Part shown: piece by piece, positions 34,684 through 43,197 of the stretch
Layout of the letters: each line of letters begins with the position of its first letter
Position numbering within the stretch: position 1 is the stretch's first letter
NCBI GenBank assembly: GCA_000721375.1
Contig: JOGW01000002.1
Location: 682,001-746,000 of the forward strand
Reading direction: 5' to 3'
From: Streptomyces sp. NRRL B-3428
GTDB lineage: Bacteria; Actinomycetota; Actinomycetes; Streptomycetales; Streptomycetaceae
DNA: 64,000 nt
Translations under genes and position numbers: made by a program
The notes under the pieces: model-generated
Database searches by the model: none
What the model was told of the DNA's origin: nothing
Seen by the model: only the letters and a program-made list of their open reading frames with translations

Positions 34684-37647
34684 GTGAACGGGATCGCCGA
34701 CGTCCGTATCGCCCTCCACCGCGCCGCGTTGGGCGACATGAGCCACAGCCGGCCCAAGACCCTGGCCAGGGCACTGGCGTACCAGGCCGATGACATGGAA
34801 CCGCAGGACCAGGCCGAAGTATGTGCCAAGGAAGAGGACTTCCAGCAGGCGCTACGCGATGCGCGGTCTACAGACCTGCTCGTCGAAATCTGGCGCAAGC
34901 AGCTGACTCGCTGGGACTACATGGCCGAGCCCGCCTGGTCCCCGGCGCCGCCTCGCACCGATGAACGACGTGGCGACGTCTACGGGCGTTTGGGCTTGCA
35001 GGAGGAGACCCGAAAGCTCCTGACTTCCCTGATCCCGGTCTTCAAGACCGAGGCACCGGTCGTCATCAGCGATACGCATCCAAACCCGGGGTGGTACGGC
35101 AGTCAGGGTGTGCACGGGCGCGAGTTCTACTGGCCGACATACCGGGACCTCTTGTCGGACAAGGGGTGGCCCGAACATGCGGTCAATGACCTGGACGACG
35201 CCTCCGACAAGGTAATCGAGCGGCTGGCCGATCCGACGTCCGCTCCTTCCGAAGTCCACCAGTCCCGAGGATTGGTTGTCGGCTACGTGCAGTCCGGCAA
35301 GACCGCCAACTTCACCGGCGTGATCGCTAAGGCGATGGACGCGGGCTACCGGCTCGTGATCGTACTCAGCGGCACGCTGAACCTCCTGCGTGCGCAGACC
35401 CAGCGCCGGCTCGATATGGAGCTCGTCGGCCGGGAGAACATTCTGCGCGGGGCCAACGAATTCGAGTCCGACTACGCGGACGACCCGGCCTGGGCGAAGG
35501 GGAAGTTCGCATCGTACGGAGACCATCCGTCGACGCTCGGCGGCTTCGACATCGTGCGCATGACTACGCGGGTCGACGACTATAAAAGTCTACTTCAGGG
35601 GATCGTCGCCTTGGAGTTCGAGAAGCAGGAACCGGCACTCCCGCTCTACGATCCGCAGAATCTTCACCGGTCCTCGGCGCGCCTCATGGTCGTCAAGAAA
35701 AACAAGACCGTACTGGCGAACCTGGTCAAGGATCTCAACAAGATCAAGACCCCGCTGTCCGAAATCCCGGTCTTGATCGTGGACGACGAGGCCGACGAAG
35801 CTTCTGTCAACACGGCTAACCCTGCGAAGCCTGATGCCGAGCGCACTGCGATCAACGAGAAGATCTCGGAACTGCTCAAACTTCTACCGCGGGCACAGTA
35901 TGTGGGTTACACCGCAACGCCCTACGCGAATGTCTTCGTCGATCCCAACGATGCGGAAGACATCTATCCCAAGGACTTCATCATCTCCCTCCCGTGGCCT
36001 GACGGTTACATGGGCGCCCGGGACTTCCACGACCTTGACAGCCCTCTCTCCATCGACGAGCAGACGTTTGCCAACTCGAACGAGAAGGCACATGTCCGTG
36101 ATATCGACGTTCAGGACGAGGATGACGACACCAGTCTCCAAGAGGCGTTGGACATGTTCGTCCTCGCTGCCGCGATGAAGATCTATCGCGAGGAGGAGGG
36201 TGGCCTGGGAACAGGCCACTTCGCGCATCACACGATGCTGATCCACGAATCCGTCCGCACGTTGGCCCATCGTGAACTGCTGGGCCGCGTGACCAAGTTG
36301 TGGTGGGACGCCGGATACACGGGGCCGCGCGGACGCGAGCGTTTGCGCGAACTCTTCGAGACCGATGTCCTGCCGGTCTCCCAAGCTCGGGCCGACGGGC
36401 ATGCCGTGCCGTCGTCCTTCGACGATCTGGCCCGACACGTGGGGGCTGCGGTCCTCCGCATCGGTGGTGACGACAAGCCGATCATCGTCGTCAACGGGGA
36501 CAAGGACATCGAGACCGGAGAAGCGGACTTCGACAAGCGGTCCATCTGGAAGATCCTCATCGGCGGTCAGAAACTCGCGCGGGGCTTCACCGTAGAAGGG
36601 CTGACGGTCTCCTACTTCCGCCGCTCCGCGAACAACGCCTCCACTCTGATGCAGATGGGGCGCTGGTTCGGCTTCCGTGAGGGATACCGCGACTTGGTCC
36701 GCCTGTACGTCGGCAGGAAGGAGACGGTGGGCAAGAAGGAACTGGACCTTTACGAGGCTTTCGAAGCGATCTGTCTCGACGAGGACGCCTTCCGCTCGGA
36801 GATCAAGCAGTACGCGCGCCCGGTCGATGGTGAACCGCTGATCCGTCCCAAGGACGTGGCGCCGCTCGTCTCCGCGCATCTTCCCCACATCAAGCCGGCC
36901 AGTGCCAACAAGATGTACAACGCGCGCCTGGTGGAACGGGACTCGGCGGGAGAATGGCAGGAGCCCGTCGCCTACCCGACCGCCGTCACAGGGCTGCGTC
37001 ACAACACAGGCCTGTGGACCCCCGTGCTGGAATCGCTGACTACGGAACCCACCGAGTTCGCCCACCCCGGCGACGGACGCGGCCAGTACCGCTTCCCGGC
37101 GCTCACCGGCCTACTCGATGCGTCGGAGTTCCTGACGCTCCTGGGTGACCTGCGGTGGAGTGACGAGTCCAAGTTCCTCCCCCACCTGGCCTTCCTGCGG
37201 AAGATCACCAGTATGGAGACCAGGAAGGTGGACGACTGGCTCGTCCTGGCTCCGCAGCATTCACGCGGAGGCAACAGGATCACGCTCGGCAGCGGCGGAC
37301 GCAGGTACTCGTGGTTCGCCCGTGACCGCCGGCGCGGCCCTCTCTTCGGCGCCATCCGCGACCCCAAACACGTCCCCGCATCGATGCGGATCGCCGGAGC
37401 CCTCTCCGCCCCCGGGAACGCGGCCGTCGAATCCCTGGCTGGGCCTCGTCGCGGTGTGGTGGTCCTGTATCCGGCGGTCGAAACCGTCAACCGTCCCGAA
37501 GCAGAGGTGTCCGGCGCTGTTGATCCGGGCAAGTTGGTCATGGCGTTCGCGTTCGTGGCTCCCGCTTCCGCCCGGAGCAAGAACGGACGCGTGGTGCACT
37601 TCGAGACCATCGACTCGTCGAAGGGACCCATCATCAACGTAGGTTGA
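34684..37647 (+). CDS. Z1-domain ATPase/helicase-like endonuclease component
   Basis: The 987-aa protein is a Z1-domain protein. Its P-loop GYVQSGKTANF starts at residue 200 (Lys206), and the DEAD-like motif VDDEADEAS lies near 367-375; VGYTATPYANVFVDP is the motif III-like segment, and GQKLARGFTVEGLTVSYFRR with MQMGRWFGFR gives motifs V and VI. It is thus a superfamily 2-type ATPase, expected to translocate on DNA together with the GHKL ATPase and the PD-(D/E)XK protein. The GTG at 34684 is 15 bases after the stop of the previous gene. A perfect hairpin follows it. Parts of the coding sequence are notably A+T-rich compared with the rest of the window. Confidence 0.9.
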   Translation: MNGIADVRIALHRAALGDMSHSRPKTLARALAYQADDMEPQDQAEVCAKEEDFQQALRDARSTDLLVEIWRKQLTRWDYMAEPAWSPAPPRTDERRGDVYGRLGLQEETRKLLTSLIPVFKTEAPVVISDTHPNPGWYGSQGVHGREFYWPTYRDLLSDKGWPEHAVNDLDDASDKVIERLADPTSAPSEVHQSRGLVVGYVQSGKTANFTGVIAKAMDAGYRLVIVLSGTLNLLRAQTQRRLDMELVGRENILRGANEFESDYADDPAWAKGKFASYGDHPSTLGGFDIVRMTTRVDDYKSLLQGIVALEFEKQEPALPLYDPQNLHRSSARLMVVKKNKTVLANLVKDLNKIKTPLSEIPVLIVDDEADEASVNTANPAKPDAERTAINEKISELLKLLPRAQYVGYTATPYANVFVDPNDAEDIYPKDFIISLPWPDGYMGARDFHDLDSPLSIDEQTFANSNEKAHVRDIDVQDEDDDTSLQEALDMFVLAAAMKIYREEEGGLGTGHFAHHTMLIHESVRTLAHRELLGRVTKLWWDAGYTGPRGRERLRELFETDVLPVSQARADGHAVPSSFDDLARHVGAAVLRIGGDDKPIIVVNGDKDIETGEADFDKRSIWKILIGGQKLARGFTVEGLTVSYFRRSANNASTLMQMGRWFGFREGYRDLVRLYVGRKETVGKKELDLYEAFEAICLDEDAFRSEIKQYARPVDGEPLIRPKDVAPLVSAHLPHIKPASANKMYNARLVERDSAGEWQEPVAYPTAVTGLRHNTGLWTPVLESLTTEPTEFAHPGDGRGQYRFPALTGLLDASEFLTLLGDLRWSDESKFLPHLAFLRKITSMETRKVDDWLVLAPQHSRGGNRITLGSGGRRYSWFARDRRRGPLFGAIRDPKHVPASMRIAGALSAPGNAAVESLAGPRRGVVVLYPAVETVNRPEAEVSGAVDPGKLVMAFAFVAPASARSKNGRVVHFETIDSSKGPIINVG

Positions 37648-37660
37648 CGGTAAGGCTCAC

Positions 37661-37690
37661 ATCGCCCCGGGACTGCGCTCCCGGGGCGAT
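37661..37690 (+). terminator. Terminator of the GHKL-PD/EXK-Z1 operon
   Basis: Perfect 12-base arms ATCGCCCCGGGA (37661-37672) and TCCCGGGGCGAT (37679-37690) enclose a six-base loop, 13 bases after the Z1 stop codon. Confidence 0.85.
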
Positions 37691-37885
37691 CGTTCAGACT
37701 GGCTTTTGCCCCCGTCGGCCGCGCTGGAGAAAGAGCTCGCGGCGGCGACGCGCGAGAAATGACTGTTGACACCGGTGGGGTGTAACGCGTTCCTTGCCGC
37801 AGAGCTCAAGCCGCAGGCAGGGGCCCTCTGCTACCGAGGCGACCTGACTGGCTCAGAACCTTGGGTGGCCGGGCAAAATGTACCC

Positions 37886-38308
37886 GTGACGCGCCTGGAA
37901 ACGACTCCCACTACGAGCACCCGAATGAGCAGGCAGAAGAGCCGCGACACACAGGTGGAGGTCGCGCTGAGGCGAGCGCTACACGGCGCGGGCCTGCGCT
38001 ACCGGGTGCACCAACGCCCTATCAAAGGCGTGCGGAGGGAAGCGGACATCGTGTTCGGACCGGCCAAGGTGGCGATCTTCGTGGACGGGTGCTTCTGGCA
38101 CGGGTGCCCTGAACACGCCACCTGGCCCAAGAGCAACGTCGCCTTCTGGAAAGAAAAGCTCGAAAGGAACCGGGCCCGAGATCGCGACACCGATGCCAAG
38201 TTCGAGTCTGCCGGATGGCTCGCCGTGCGGGTGTGGGAACACGAGCCGGTCGATGTCGCCGCACTCCGAGTGATCGACGTGGTGCGTCGACGCCGCGGCA
38301 CTGCTTGA
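37886..38308 (+). CDS. Vsr-type DNA mismatch (very short patch repair) endonuclease
   Basis: The 140-aa protein matches Vsr: MSRQKSRDTQVEVALRRALH opens the domain, Asp54 is in READIVF, and FVDGCFWHGCPEHA (65-78) carries the metal and zinc residues, followed by VRVWEHE. Vsr nicks T:G mismatches that arise when 5-methylcytosine deaminates, so it fits next to C5-methyltransferases. The GTG at 37886 is chosen because the sequence before it is not conserved-looking; a start at the inner MSRQK Met is possible. It is convergent with the first C5-methyltransferase gene. Confidence 0.9.
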   Translation: MTRLETTPTTSTRMSRQKSRDTQVEVALRRALHGAGLRYRVHQRPIKGVRREADIVFGPAKVAIFVDGCFWHGCPEHATWPKSNVAFWKEKLERNRARDRDTDAKFESAGWLAVRVWEHEPVDVAALRVIDVVRRRRGTA

Positions 38309-38364
38309 TCCCCGACGGTGCGCGGCGTACACGCAGAGAGACGTCGTGGCGCCCCGTGGATGAG

Positions 38365-39405
38365 TCAGTCGTTCCAGATGGACAGGCTGTCGAGCACGTC
38401 GTTGGTGGGAGGATCCCAGCCAAACGCCGCACTCAAAACGTGCAGCGCCAGCCGAGGAGGTACGGCGTTACCGATCTGCTGGGAGACGTCCCGCCCCGAC
38501 CACGGGTAGTCCGCCGGGAAGGTCTGGAGCCGTCCCGCCTCGGACTGGGTGAAGCGCCCCAGCTCGTCACCGGCGGGTGTGACCACCCGGTTCCTGGAGA
38601 TCTTGCCGGTCACCGTGGCGGAGGGCTCATCCCAGCGGCGCCTGCCTCGTGCTTTGGGGTCGCCGCCCGTGCCGTAGTTGGAGATCACCACGAAGGGCTC
38701 GGTGCGGCCGAGTGCGTCGGCCATCGTCCGCCAACGCTCCCGGCTCGCATCCCCCTCGTCCCGGGGTACGCCTTTGCGGTACGGGCGATGCGTCGGGCTG
38801 GGGAGTGTGGGCGCGCCTGTTCCCTTGCGGCGAGCGATGAGCACGGCTCGCTTGCGGGTTTGGGGCACGCCGAACTCTTCGGTGCGAAGAATGTCGTAGT
38901 CGGCCGCGTAGCCCTCGGCTTCCAGAGCTGTGGCATACGCCTCCCAGACCGGGAGCACAGCCGGGACCTGCTCCAGCACGATGGCGCGGTACGGGCGGGA
39001 TTCCTGATCGATGGCGTCGAGAGCCCAGCGGAGCGGCTCAAGTACCAGGCCGGTCCTCTCGTCGTCCAGTTTCGCCAGGTCCTTCGCGATGCTCTCGCGG
39101 TCCTCGCGGGCGGTCAGGCGTTTGACAAAGGTGAGGACGTCGTCCAGAGCCTCGCGGCCTGCTCCGGTCCCTGCGACGGTGAAGGTCTGGCACGGAGGGC
39201 CTCCGGCCAGCACATCGGCTTCCGGGAAGTTCGCGGGCCCGTAGTCGCGGACATCGCCTTCGACGGTCTCCAGACCGGCGGCACGACGTGTCGTGCATGC
39301 CCCGTGATCCCACTCCACGCCCACCGTGGCGATGCCGAGCTTCTCTGCCGCCACATCCAGTCCCCCAGGGCCTGCGAACAGGTCTACGATCTTGACGGGG
39401 CGCAC
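38365..39405 (-). CDS. DNA (cytosine-5-)-methyltransferase 1
   Basis: The 346-aa enzyme has C5-methyltransferase motif I DLFAGPGG, motif IV GGPPCQTF with catalytic Cys72, motif VI VLEQV (ENV in most members), motif VIII QTRKRAVLIA and motif X QQIGNAVPP. The target-recognition region (about 225-290) is short. The GTG at 39405 has TGGAG upstream. It most likely belongs with Vsr and the GHKL-Z1 operon, an arrangement known from other actinobacteria. The recognised sequence cannot be told by eye. The cytosine-methylated site would be the self-mark for one of the systems in this island. Confidence 0.92.
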   Translation of the reverse strand: MRPVKIVDLFAGPGGLDVAAEKLGIATVGVEWDHGACTTRRAAGLETVEGDVRDYGPANFPEADVLAGGPPCQTFTVAGTGAGREALDDVLTFVKRLTAREDRESIAKDLAKLDDERTGLVLEPLRWALDAIDQESRPYRAIVLEQVPAVLPVWEAYATALEAEGYAADYDILRTEEFGVPQTRKRAVLIARRKGTGAPTLPSPTHRPYRKGVPRDEGDASRERWRTMADALGRTEPFVVISNYGTGGDPKARGRRRWDEPSATVTGKISRNRVVTPAGDELGRFTQSEAGRLQTFPADYPWSGRDVSQQIGNAVPPRLALHVLSAAFGWDPPTNDVLDSLSIWND

Positions 39406-39674
39406 TCGGACTCCATGATTCGGTTAGCTGGTGATGTGGCGGTTCGGGCGACTGTGTCGTGCTGGGTCAGCGGGACATCGGCAAGCAGACAGGTTACCTG
39501 TGACCTCTGACAGAACCGTTCCGTCGGTGCCCCTGGTCGTGTCCTGTTTCGCAGGAGCCAGCAGGTGGGGGTGCCGTTGGCGGAGGGCAGGGCGCCTGCC
39601 GTACCACGCCAGCCCCGTCCCCGTCCCTCGTCGGGGAGATAGCCGATTCACGGCCGCTTGTCAGTGCCGATGAC

Positions 39675-39680
39675 TACCGT
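39675..39680 (+). promoter_or_regulatory. -10 element TACCGT (leaderless, methyltransferase 2)
   Basis: TACCGT is followed by seven bases and the ATG at 39688, the same pattern as chromosomal genes of the window. Confidence 0.55.
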
Positions 39681-39687
39681 GGTCGGC

Positions 39688-40839
39688 ATGGCGCGACCCT
39701 TTTCACTCATCGACCTATTCGCTGGCTGTGGCGGGATGACAGCCGGCTTCGTCTCCGCGCGCGGCTACAAGCCTGTAATGGCAGTCGAGTGGGACCTTGC
39801 TGCGGCCACAACGTATGCGGCGAATTTCGGTGAGTCCCACATACGGTGGGGCGACATCGCAAAAATCACGGATGGCCAAATCCCGAAAGCGGATGTGATC
39901 ATCGGCGGCCCTCCTTGCCAAGGATTTTCCAACCTAGGCTCGCGCGACGTCGATGATCCAAGGAACAAGCTCTGGAAGGAATACATCCGGTTCGTTCGCC
40001 GCGCACGCCCCAAGGTCTTCGTGATCGAGAACGTCGACCGATTCCGCACGTCCTCGGAGTTCGCGCTGCTGCGCGAGGAAGCGAAGCCCGGAGGCCTGCT
40101 ACAGGAGTACAAACTGACGGACGCCCTGCTCCTGGCCGCGGATTATGGTGTCCCGCAGATGCGTCGGCGGGTGATCGTCATCGGGTCCCGGGTCGGAGCG
40201 ATCCCGATACCAGAGCCGACACACGAACCTGTCGGACTGTTGGGAAGGCAGACCTGGCGAACGGTTCGGGACGGGATCTCAGACCTACCCGAGGAACCAG
40301 CCTGCGCCGATCTCCCCGCGCGTTGGTTCGAGGCTTTCGGAGAGAAGGTCCCCGGCTCCTTCGAGAGCGAAGAGTTGCATATTCGCCGAAACCCCACCGA
40401 GTTGTCGTTGCAACGGTACGACTGCGTCCCTCCCGGAGGCGGAAGGTTCGACGTTCCGGCGCACCTACTTCCGCGGTGCTGGCGGGAAAAACCCACGGGC
40501 ACAACGGATGTCATGGGGAGAATGCGGTGGGACCGCCCCTCGCTCACAATCCGAACCGAATTCTTCAAACCGGAAAAGGGTCAGTACCTTCACCCGCAAT
40601 GGGATCCCGAAGATCCGGAAAGGCGTGTGAACCGTCCCATCACACATCGTGAGGCAGCACGCCTCCAGACGTTCCCCGACACCTTCCTATGGTGCGGAAC
40701 GAAGATCGAGATCGCTCGGCAGATCGGCAACGCCGTGCCTCCGCTACTGGCCCATGCGCTCGCTGAACACCTGAAGCCGTACCTGCGCAGGGCATCTCCC
40801 CGGCCGCGGAAGCCGTCCGAGGAGGGCAGAGAGCGGTAG
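39688..40839 (+). CDS. DNA (cytosine-5-)-methyltransferase 2, probable GCCGGC modification enzyme
   Basis: The 383-aa enzyme has motif I DLFAGCGG, motif IV GGPPCQGF with catalytic Cys77, ENVDRF for motif VI, PQMRRRVIVIG for motif VIII and RQIGNAVPP for motif X. It differs clearly from methyltransferase 1 and has a longer recognition region. The ATG at 39688 is preferred because TACCGT precedes it at leaderless distance. It is followed, 49 bases later on the same strand, by an NgoMIV-family endonuclease gene, so it is the likely partner methylating GCCGGC. Specificity is inferred only from the neighbours. Confidence 0.9.
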   Translation: MARPFSLIDLFAGCGGMTAGFVSARGYKPVMAVEWDLAAATTYAANFGESHIRWGDIAKITDGQIPKADVIIGGPPCQGFSNLGSRDVDDPRNKLWKEYIRFVRRARPKVFVIENVDRFRTSSEFALLREEAKPGGLLQEYKLTDALLLAADYGVPQMRRRVIVIGSRVGAIPIPEPTHEPVGLLGRQTWRTVRDGISDLPEEPACADLPARWFEAFGEKVPGSFESEELHIRRNPTELSLQRYDCVPPGGGRFDVPAHLLPRCWREKPTGTTDVMGRMRWDRPSLTIRTEFFKPEKGQYLHPQWDPEDPERRVNRPITHREAARLQTFPDTFLWCGTKIEIARQIGNAVPPLLAHALAEHLKPYLRRASPRPRKPSEEGRER

Positions 40840-40851
40840 CAACTCGGTTGG

Positions 40852-40857
40852 TACGGT
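40852..40857 (+). promoter_or_regulatory. Possible -10 element TACGGT before the NgoMIV-family gene
   Basis: TACGGT lies 31 bases before the GTG at 40889, leaving room for a short leader with AGGAGG. It would let the endonuclease gene be expressed separately from the methyltransferase. Confidence 0.4.
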
Positions 40858-40888
40858 GCGGGCACTCACGCTCACAGAAGGAGGCGGT

Positions 40889-41749
40889 GTGCCCGCGCCG
40901 TTCGTCACCGACCTTTGCGGTTTCCGCGAAGGACGCCCCAACACCAGCGACAAGAACGACGCGTTGTCCCAGGAGCTGGGGCACGCGTTCTTCGACCTCC
41001 TGGAGATCCCCGTCGACAAGCCGGCCCCCGGCGGCGTGGACAAGGCGTGGAGCAAGGCGATGGTGACCGACCTCGCCGGAATGCTGTCCCTGAGCGCCCC
41101 GCATCTGAGGGTGCGGGATGAGCGGAGGTTGGAGGAGTACGAACAGTACGCACACCTCAAGGCACTGAAGACCCTGGCGGAGGACGTCTCCCCCGAGGTG
41201 GCCGGTGCACTGGACCGGCTGACCCTCCTCGCGCGCAACGCGGGATCGGAGCTCGCCGGCGCGGCCATGGAACTGGCCGACGCCGTCGAGGCTGCCGAAC
41301 GGCGACGCCGAGCCCTCGTCGACCTGCTCGCCGATGAATCACCGCTCCGGCTCGACATAGCGGTCGACCGCGCCGTTCCCTCGGTTCCAGGCGAGGGCCC
41401 GCGACACCTGGTGGCAGGTTTCTCCCTGAAGTGGTCGCTGCGTACGGACCGGCTCCAGGACCCCCGTACCCAAGGCGCGAAGATGGCGACGATGAGGCGG
41501 GGGCGCATGCCTCACTTCGCGGCAGTGACCATGGAGCCGCGCCCGTACATGCTCGGTCGGCTCGGCAGAGGAACCGGCGACCTCGACTGCGTGTACCACC
41601 TGGCTCTGCCACAGCTGACGGAAGCGGTCCGGCTCGTCTACACCGACAACAAGGACCGGATCCGCCAACGCGACATGTTCATGCGCATGATCGACCAGCG
41701 GCGGCTGCGGGACTACGACGACCTTGTGGCGTACACCACTACGTTGTGA
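40889..41749 (+). CDS. NgoMIV-family type II restriction endonuclease, catalytic Glu replaced
   Basis: Starting at the GTG at 40889 (AGAAGGAGG just upstream) gives 286 aa. YEQYAHL near residue 84 and the block from SLKWSLRTDRLQDPRTQ to GTGDLDCVYHLALP align with R.NgoMIV, which cuts GCCGGC. The catalytic Lys is Lys181, and the recognition motif RxDR is present (185-188). The third catalytic residue, Glu201 in NgoMIV, 14 residues after the Lys, is Gln195 here. The Asp is probably Asp156 in RLDIAVD, with fewer residues between it and the Lys than in NgoMIV. The protein may therefore bind GCCGGC but cut poorly, or use another residue. This rests on alignment from memory. It is convergent with the NaeI-family gene. 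Confidence 0.85.
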   Translation: MPAPFVTDLCGFREGRPNTSDKNDALSQELGHAFFDLLEIPVDKPAPGGVDKAWSKAMVTDLAGMLSLSAPHLRVRDERRLEEYEQYAHLKALKTLAEDVSPEVAGALDRLTLLARNAGSELAGAAMELADAVEAAERRRRALVDLLADESPLRLDIAVDRAVPSVPGEGPRHLVAGFSLKWSLRTDRLQDPRTQGAKMATMRRGRMPHFAAVTMEPRPYMLGRLGRGTGDLDCVYHLALPQLTEAVRLVYTDNKDRIRQRDMFMRMIDQRRLRDYDDLVAYTTTL

Positions 41750-41774
41750 CCAACAGCCGACGGCCGATGCAGCC

Positions 41775-42770
41775 TCAATACTTGGCAGGAAGTTCGAGCG
41801 GGACATCGCCCTCACGAGCGAGGGCGTAGTACCGTCCGGCAAGTTCCACGGCCGGGCGTGTGGTGTCGTCAGACGCCTCAGTCAGGCGCGCCGCCACCCA
41901 CGAGCCCTTGTCCGGGACAGGAAGCCCGAGCGTCCGCGCGATGTGCGGATGACCGTCCTGGTGGCCGAGTATGACTATCCCTTCCGGCGCCAGATGGTGG
42001 CGCGCGTCACGGACGCGCTTGGGGCTGTCCTGCTGGCTGGCCACGGTCAGGGCAGTCGTGCGGTCGACCACATGGCCTCCGCCGGGGCCCTCGGGCATGA
42101 GGCTGTACGCAACTCTGCGCAGGAGTTCGTTGATCCGCAGCTGCCCGCCGTTGCCACCGCCTCGGTAGCCGTCGGACGCTTTAAAGATCGCTTCGCAGTG
42201 CGCAGATCCGAGGGCCAGCAGCACGTTGGTCGGCAGAACACCATCGGGGACGAGCCAGGTGATGGCGTTGCGTCCCTCCGCCGAGATGCCACGCTTCTTG
42301 TCCTGGTTGGCCCCCCGCCGCAGAATCTCGTCTGTGATCCGGACCAGGCCGACCTCGAACCTGCTGTGGCGATCGTCCGCGGACAGGAGCAGGCACAGGT
42401 GTCCCATGGCCTCCTGGGGGATGGTCCACGTCTTGGCGCTGGTGAACTTGGCATCGACCTCGTGCCCGGTGACCACGTAGTCCATGACCTTCCCATGGCC
42501 GAGGCCAAAGGCCGTGCGCAGGACGATCTCGACCTTCGTCCCGAGATACGTCTTCTCGGTCTTCTCCAGGCTGTCCACGTCGAAGCGGCCGGTGCGCTGT
42601 CCGTCCAGCACCTCGTCGATCGACTGCCGCAGCACCCCGGCAAAACGATTCACCATCTCCGGCTGGCCGCGAAACCAGTTCGCGACTTCGGTCAGGGCGG
42701 GGTCGTCGGAGCCGCCGGTTCGAGGAGTGTCATCGTCGGATCCATCGTGCCAGGGCAGCAGCATCGTCAT
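41775..42770 (-). CDS. NaeI-family type II restriction endonuclease
   Basis: The 331-aa protein aligns without gaps to the catalytic domain of R.NaeI, an endonuclease of GCCGGC that must bind a second site as effector. The catalytic residues Glu70, Asp86, Asp95 and Lys97 of NaeI correspond to Glu81, Asp97, Asp106 and Lys108 here (VEIVL, VMDYVV, EVDAKF). The position of NaeI Leu43, where Lys converts NaeI to a topoisomerase, is Val54 in EVLDGQRTGR. The C-terminal part (VASQQDSPKRVRDARHHLAP, GIVILGHQDGHPHIARTLGLP) matches the effector-DNA-binding domain. The ATG at 42770 lies six bases after TATCTT on the minus strand. It is convergent with the NgoMIV-family gene. Confidence 0.92.
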   Translation of the reverse strand: MTMLLPWHDGSDDDTPRTGGSDDPALTEVANWFRGQPEMVNRFAGVLRQSIDEVLDGQRTGRFDVDSLEKTEKTYLGTKVEIVLRTAFGLGHGKVMDYVVTGHEVDAKFTSAKTWTIPQEAMGHLCLLLSADDRHSRFEVGLVRITDEILRRGANQDKKRGISAEGRNAITWLVPDGVLPTNVLLALGSAHCEAIFKASDGYRGGGNGGQLRINELLRRVAYSLMPEGPGGGHVVDRTTALTVASQQDSPKRVRDARHHLAPEGIVILGHQDGHPHIARTLGLPVPDKGSWVAARLTEASDDTTRPAVELAGRYYALAREGDVPLELPAKY

Positions 42771-42776
42771 TAGGAA

Positions 42777-42782
42777 AAGATA
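42777..42782 (-). promoter_or_regulatory. -10 element TATCTT (leaderless, NaeI-family gene)
   Basis: Read on the minus strand TATCTT is followed by six bases and the ATG at 42770. There is no Shine-Dalgarno sequence, in agreement with leaderless expression. Confidence 0.55.
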
Positions 42783-42966
42783 TCGAGCACCAGTGACAAC
42801 TCGAGGTGCGCCGAGAGTCCCCGGGCCATGACTCCTCAGGAAAAGTTCGGCTCGGGCAATCACCAAGGGCAGAGTGAGCGCCTACCTGGACCTGGACTCC
42901 CCCATGGGGCATGAACTCCAGAAGAGGCGAGTTCAGCGCGGTGACAGGTGTGGGATCGTAGCGGCC

Positions 42967-43158
42967 ATGCTGCGTGAACCAGCCGAGTTGACCATCGATG
43001 CCGAGGGCAACGTGTCCCTGCCTCTCGGGCTCCTCGCCGAGGCGGGATTGTCGCCGGGCAGCCGCCTACTCGCCTACAGCGCCGGCGACGGCCGCATCAT
43101 CCTGCGCCGGGAAGAAGATGCCATGCGTGATCTTCTTGAGCGCGGCGAGCTCCGTTGA
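42967..43158 (+). CDS. AbrB/SpoVT-like DNA-binding domain protein
   Basis: The 63-aa protein is one swapped-hairpin AbrB-type domain: ELTIDAEGNVSLPLGLLAEAG, then SRLLAYSAGDGRIILRR and a short helix. Such domains act as transcription factors or as antitoxins of PIN or MazF-type toxins, but no toxin gene follows. The ATG at 42967 gives the domain a normal start. It is divergent from the NaeI-family gene, 196 bases away, and so could regulate it, which is inference from position. Confidence 0.7.
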   Translation: MLREPAELTIDAEGNVSLPLGLLAEAGLSPGSRLLAYSAGDGRIILRREEDAMRDLLERGELR

Positions 43159-43197
43159 TCAGACGCCGCTCCGTCAGCTGACATCGAGCAATGGCCG

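Noticed and set aside
26119..43160. Integrative element with integrase and attachment sites at rnpB
   Set aside because: No integrase, excisionase or repeat of the rnpB 3' end was found on reading the island; acquisition is only inferred from composition and content.
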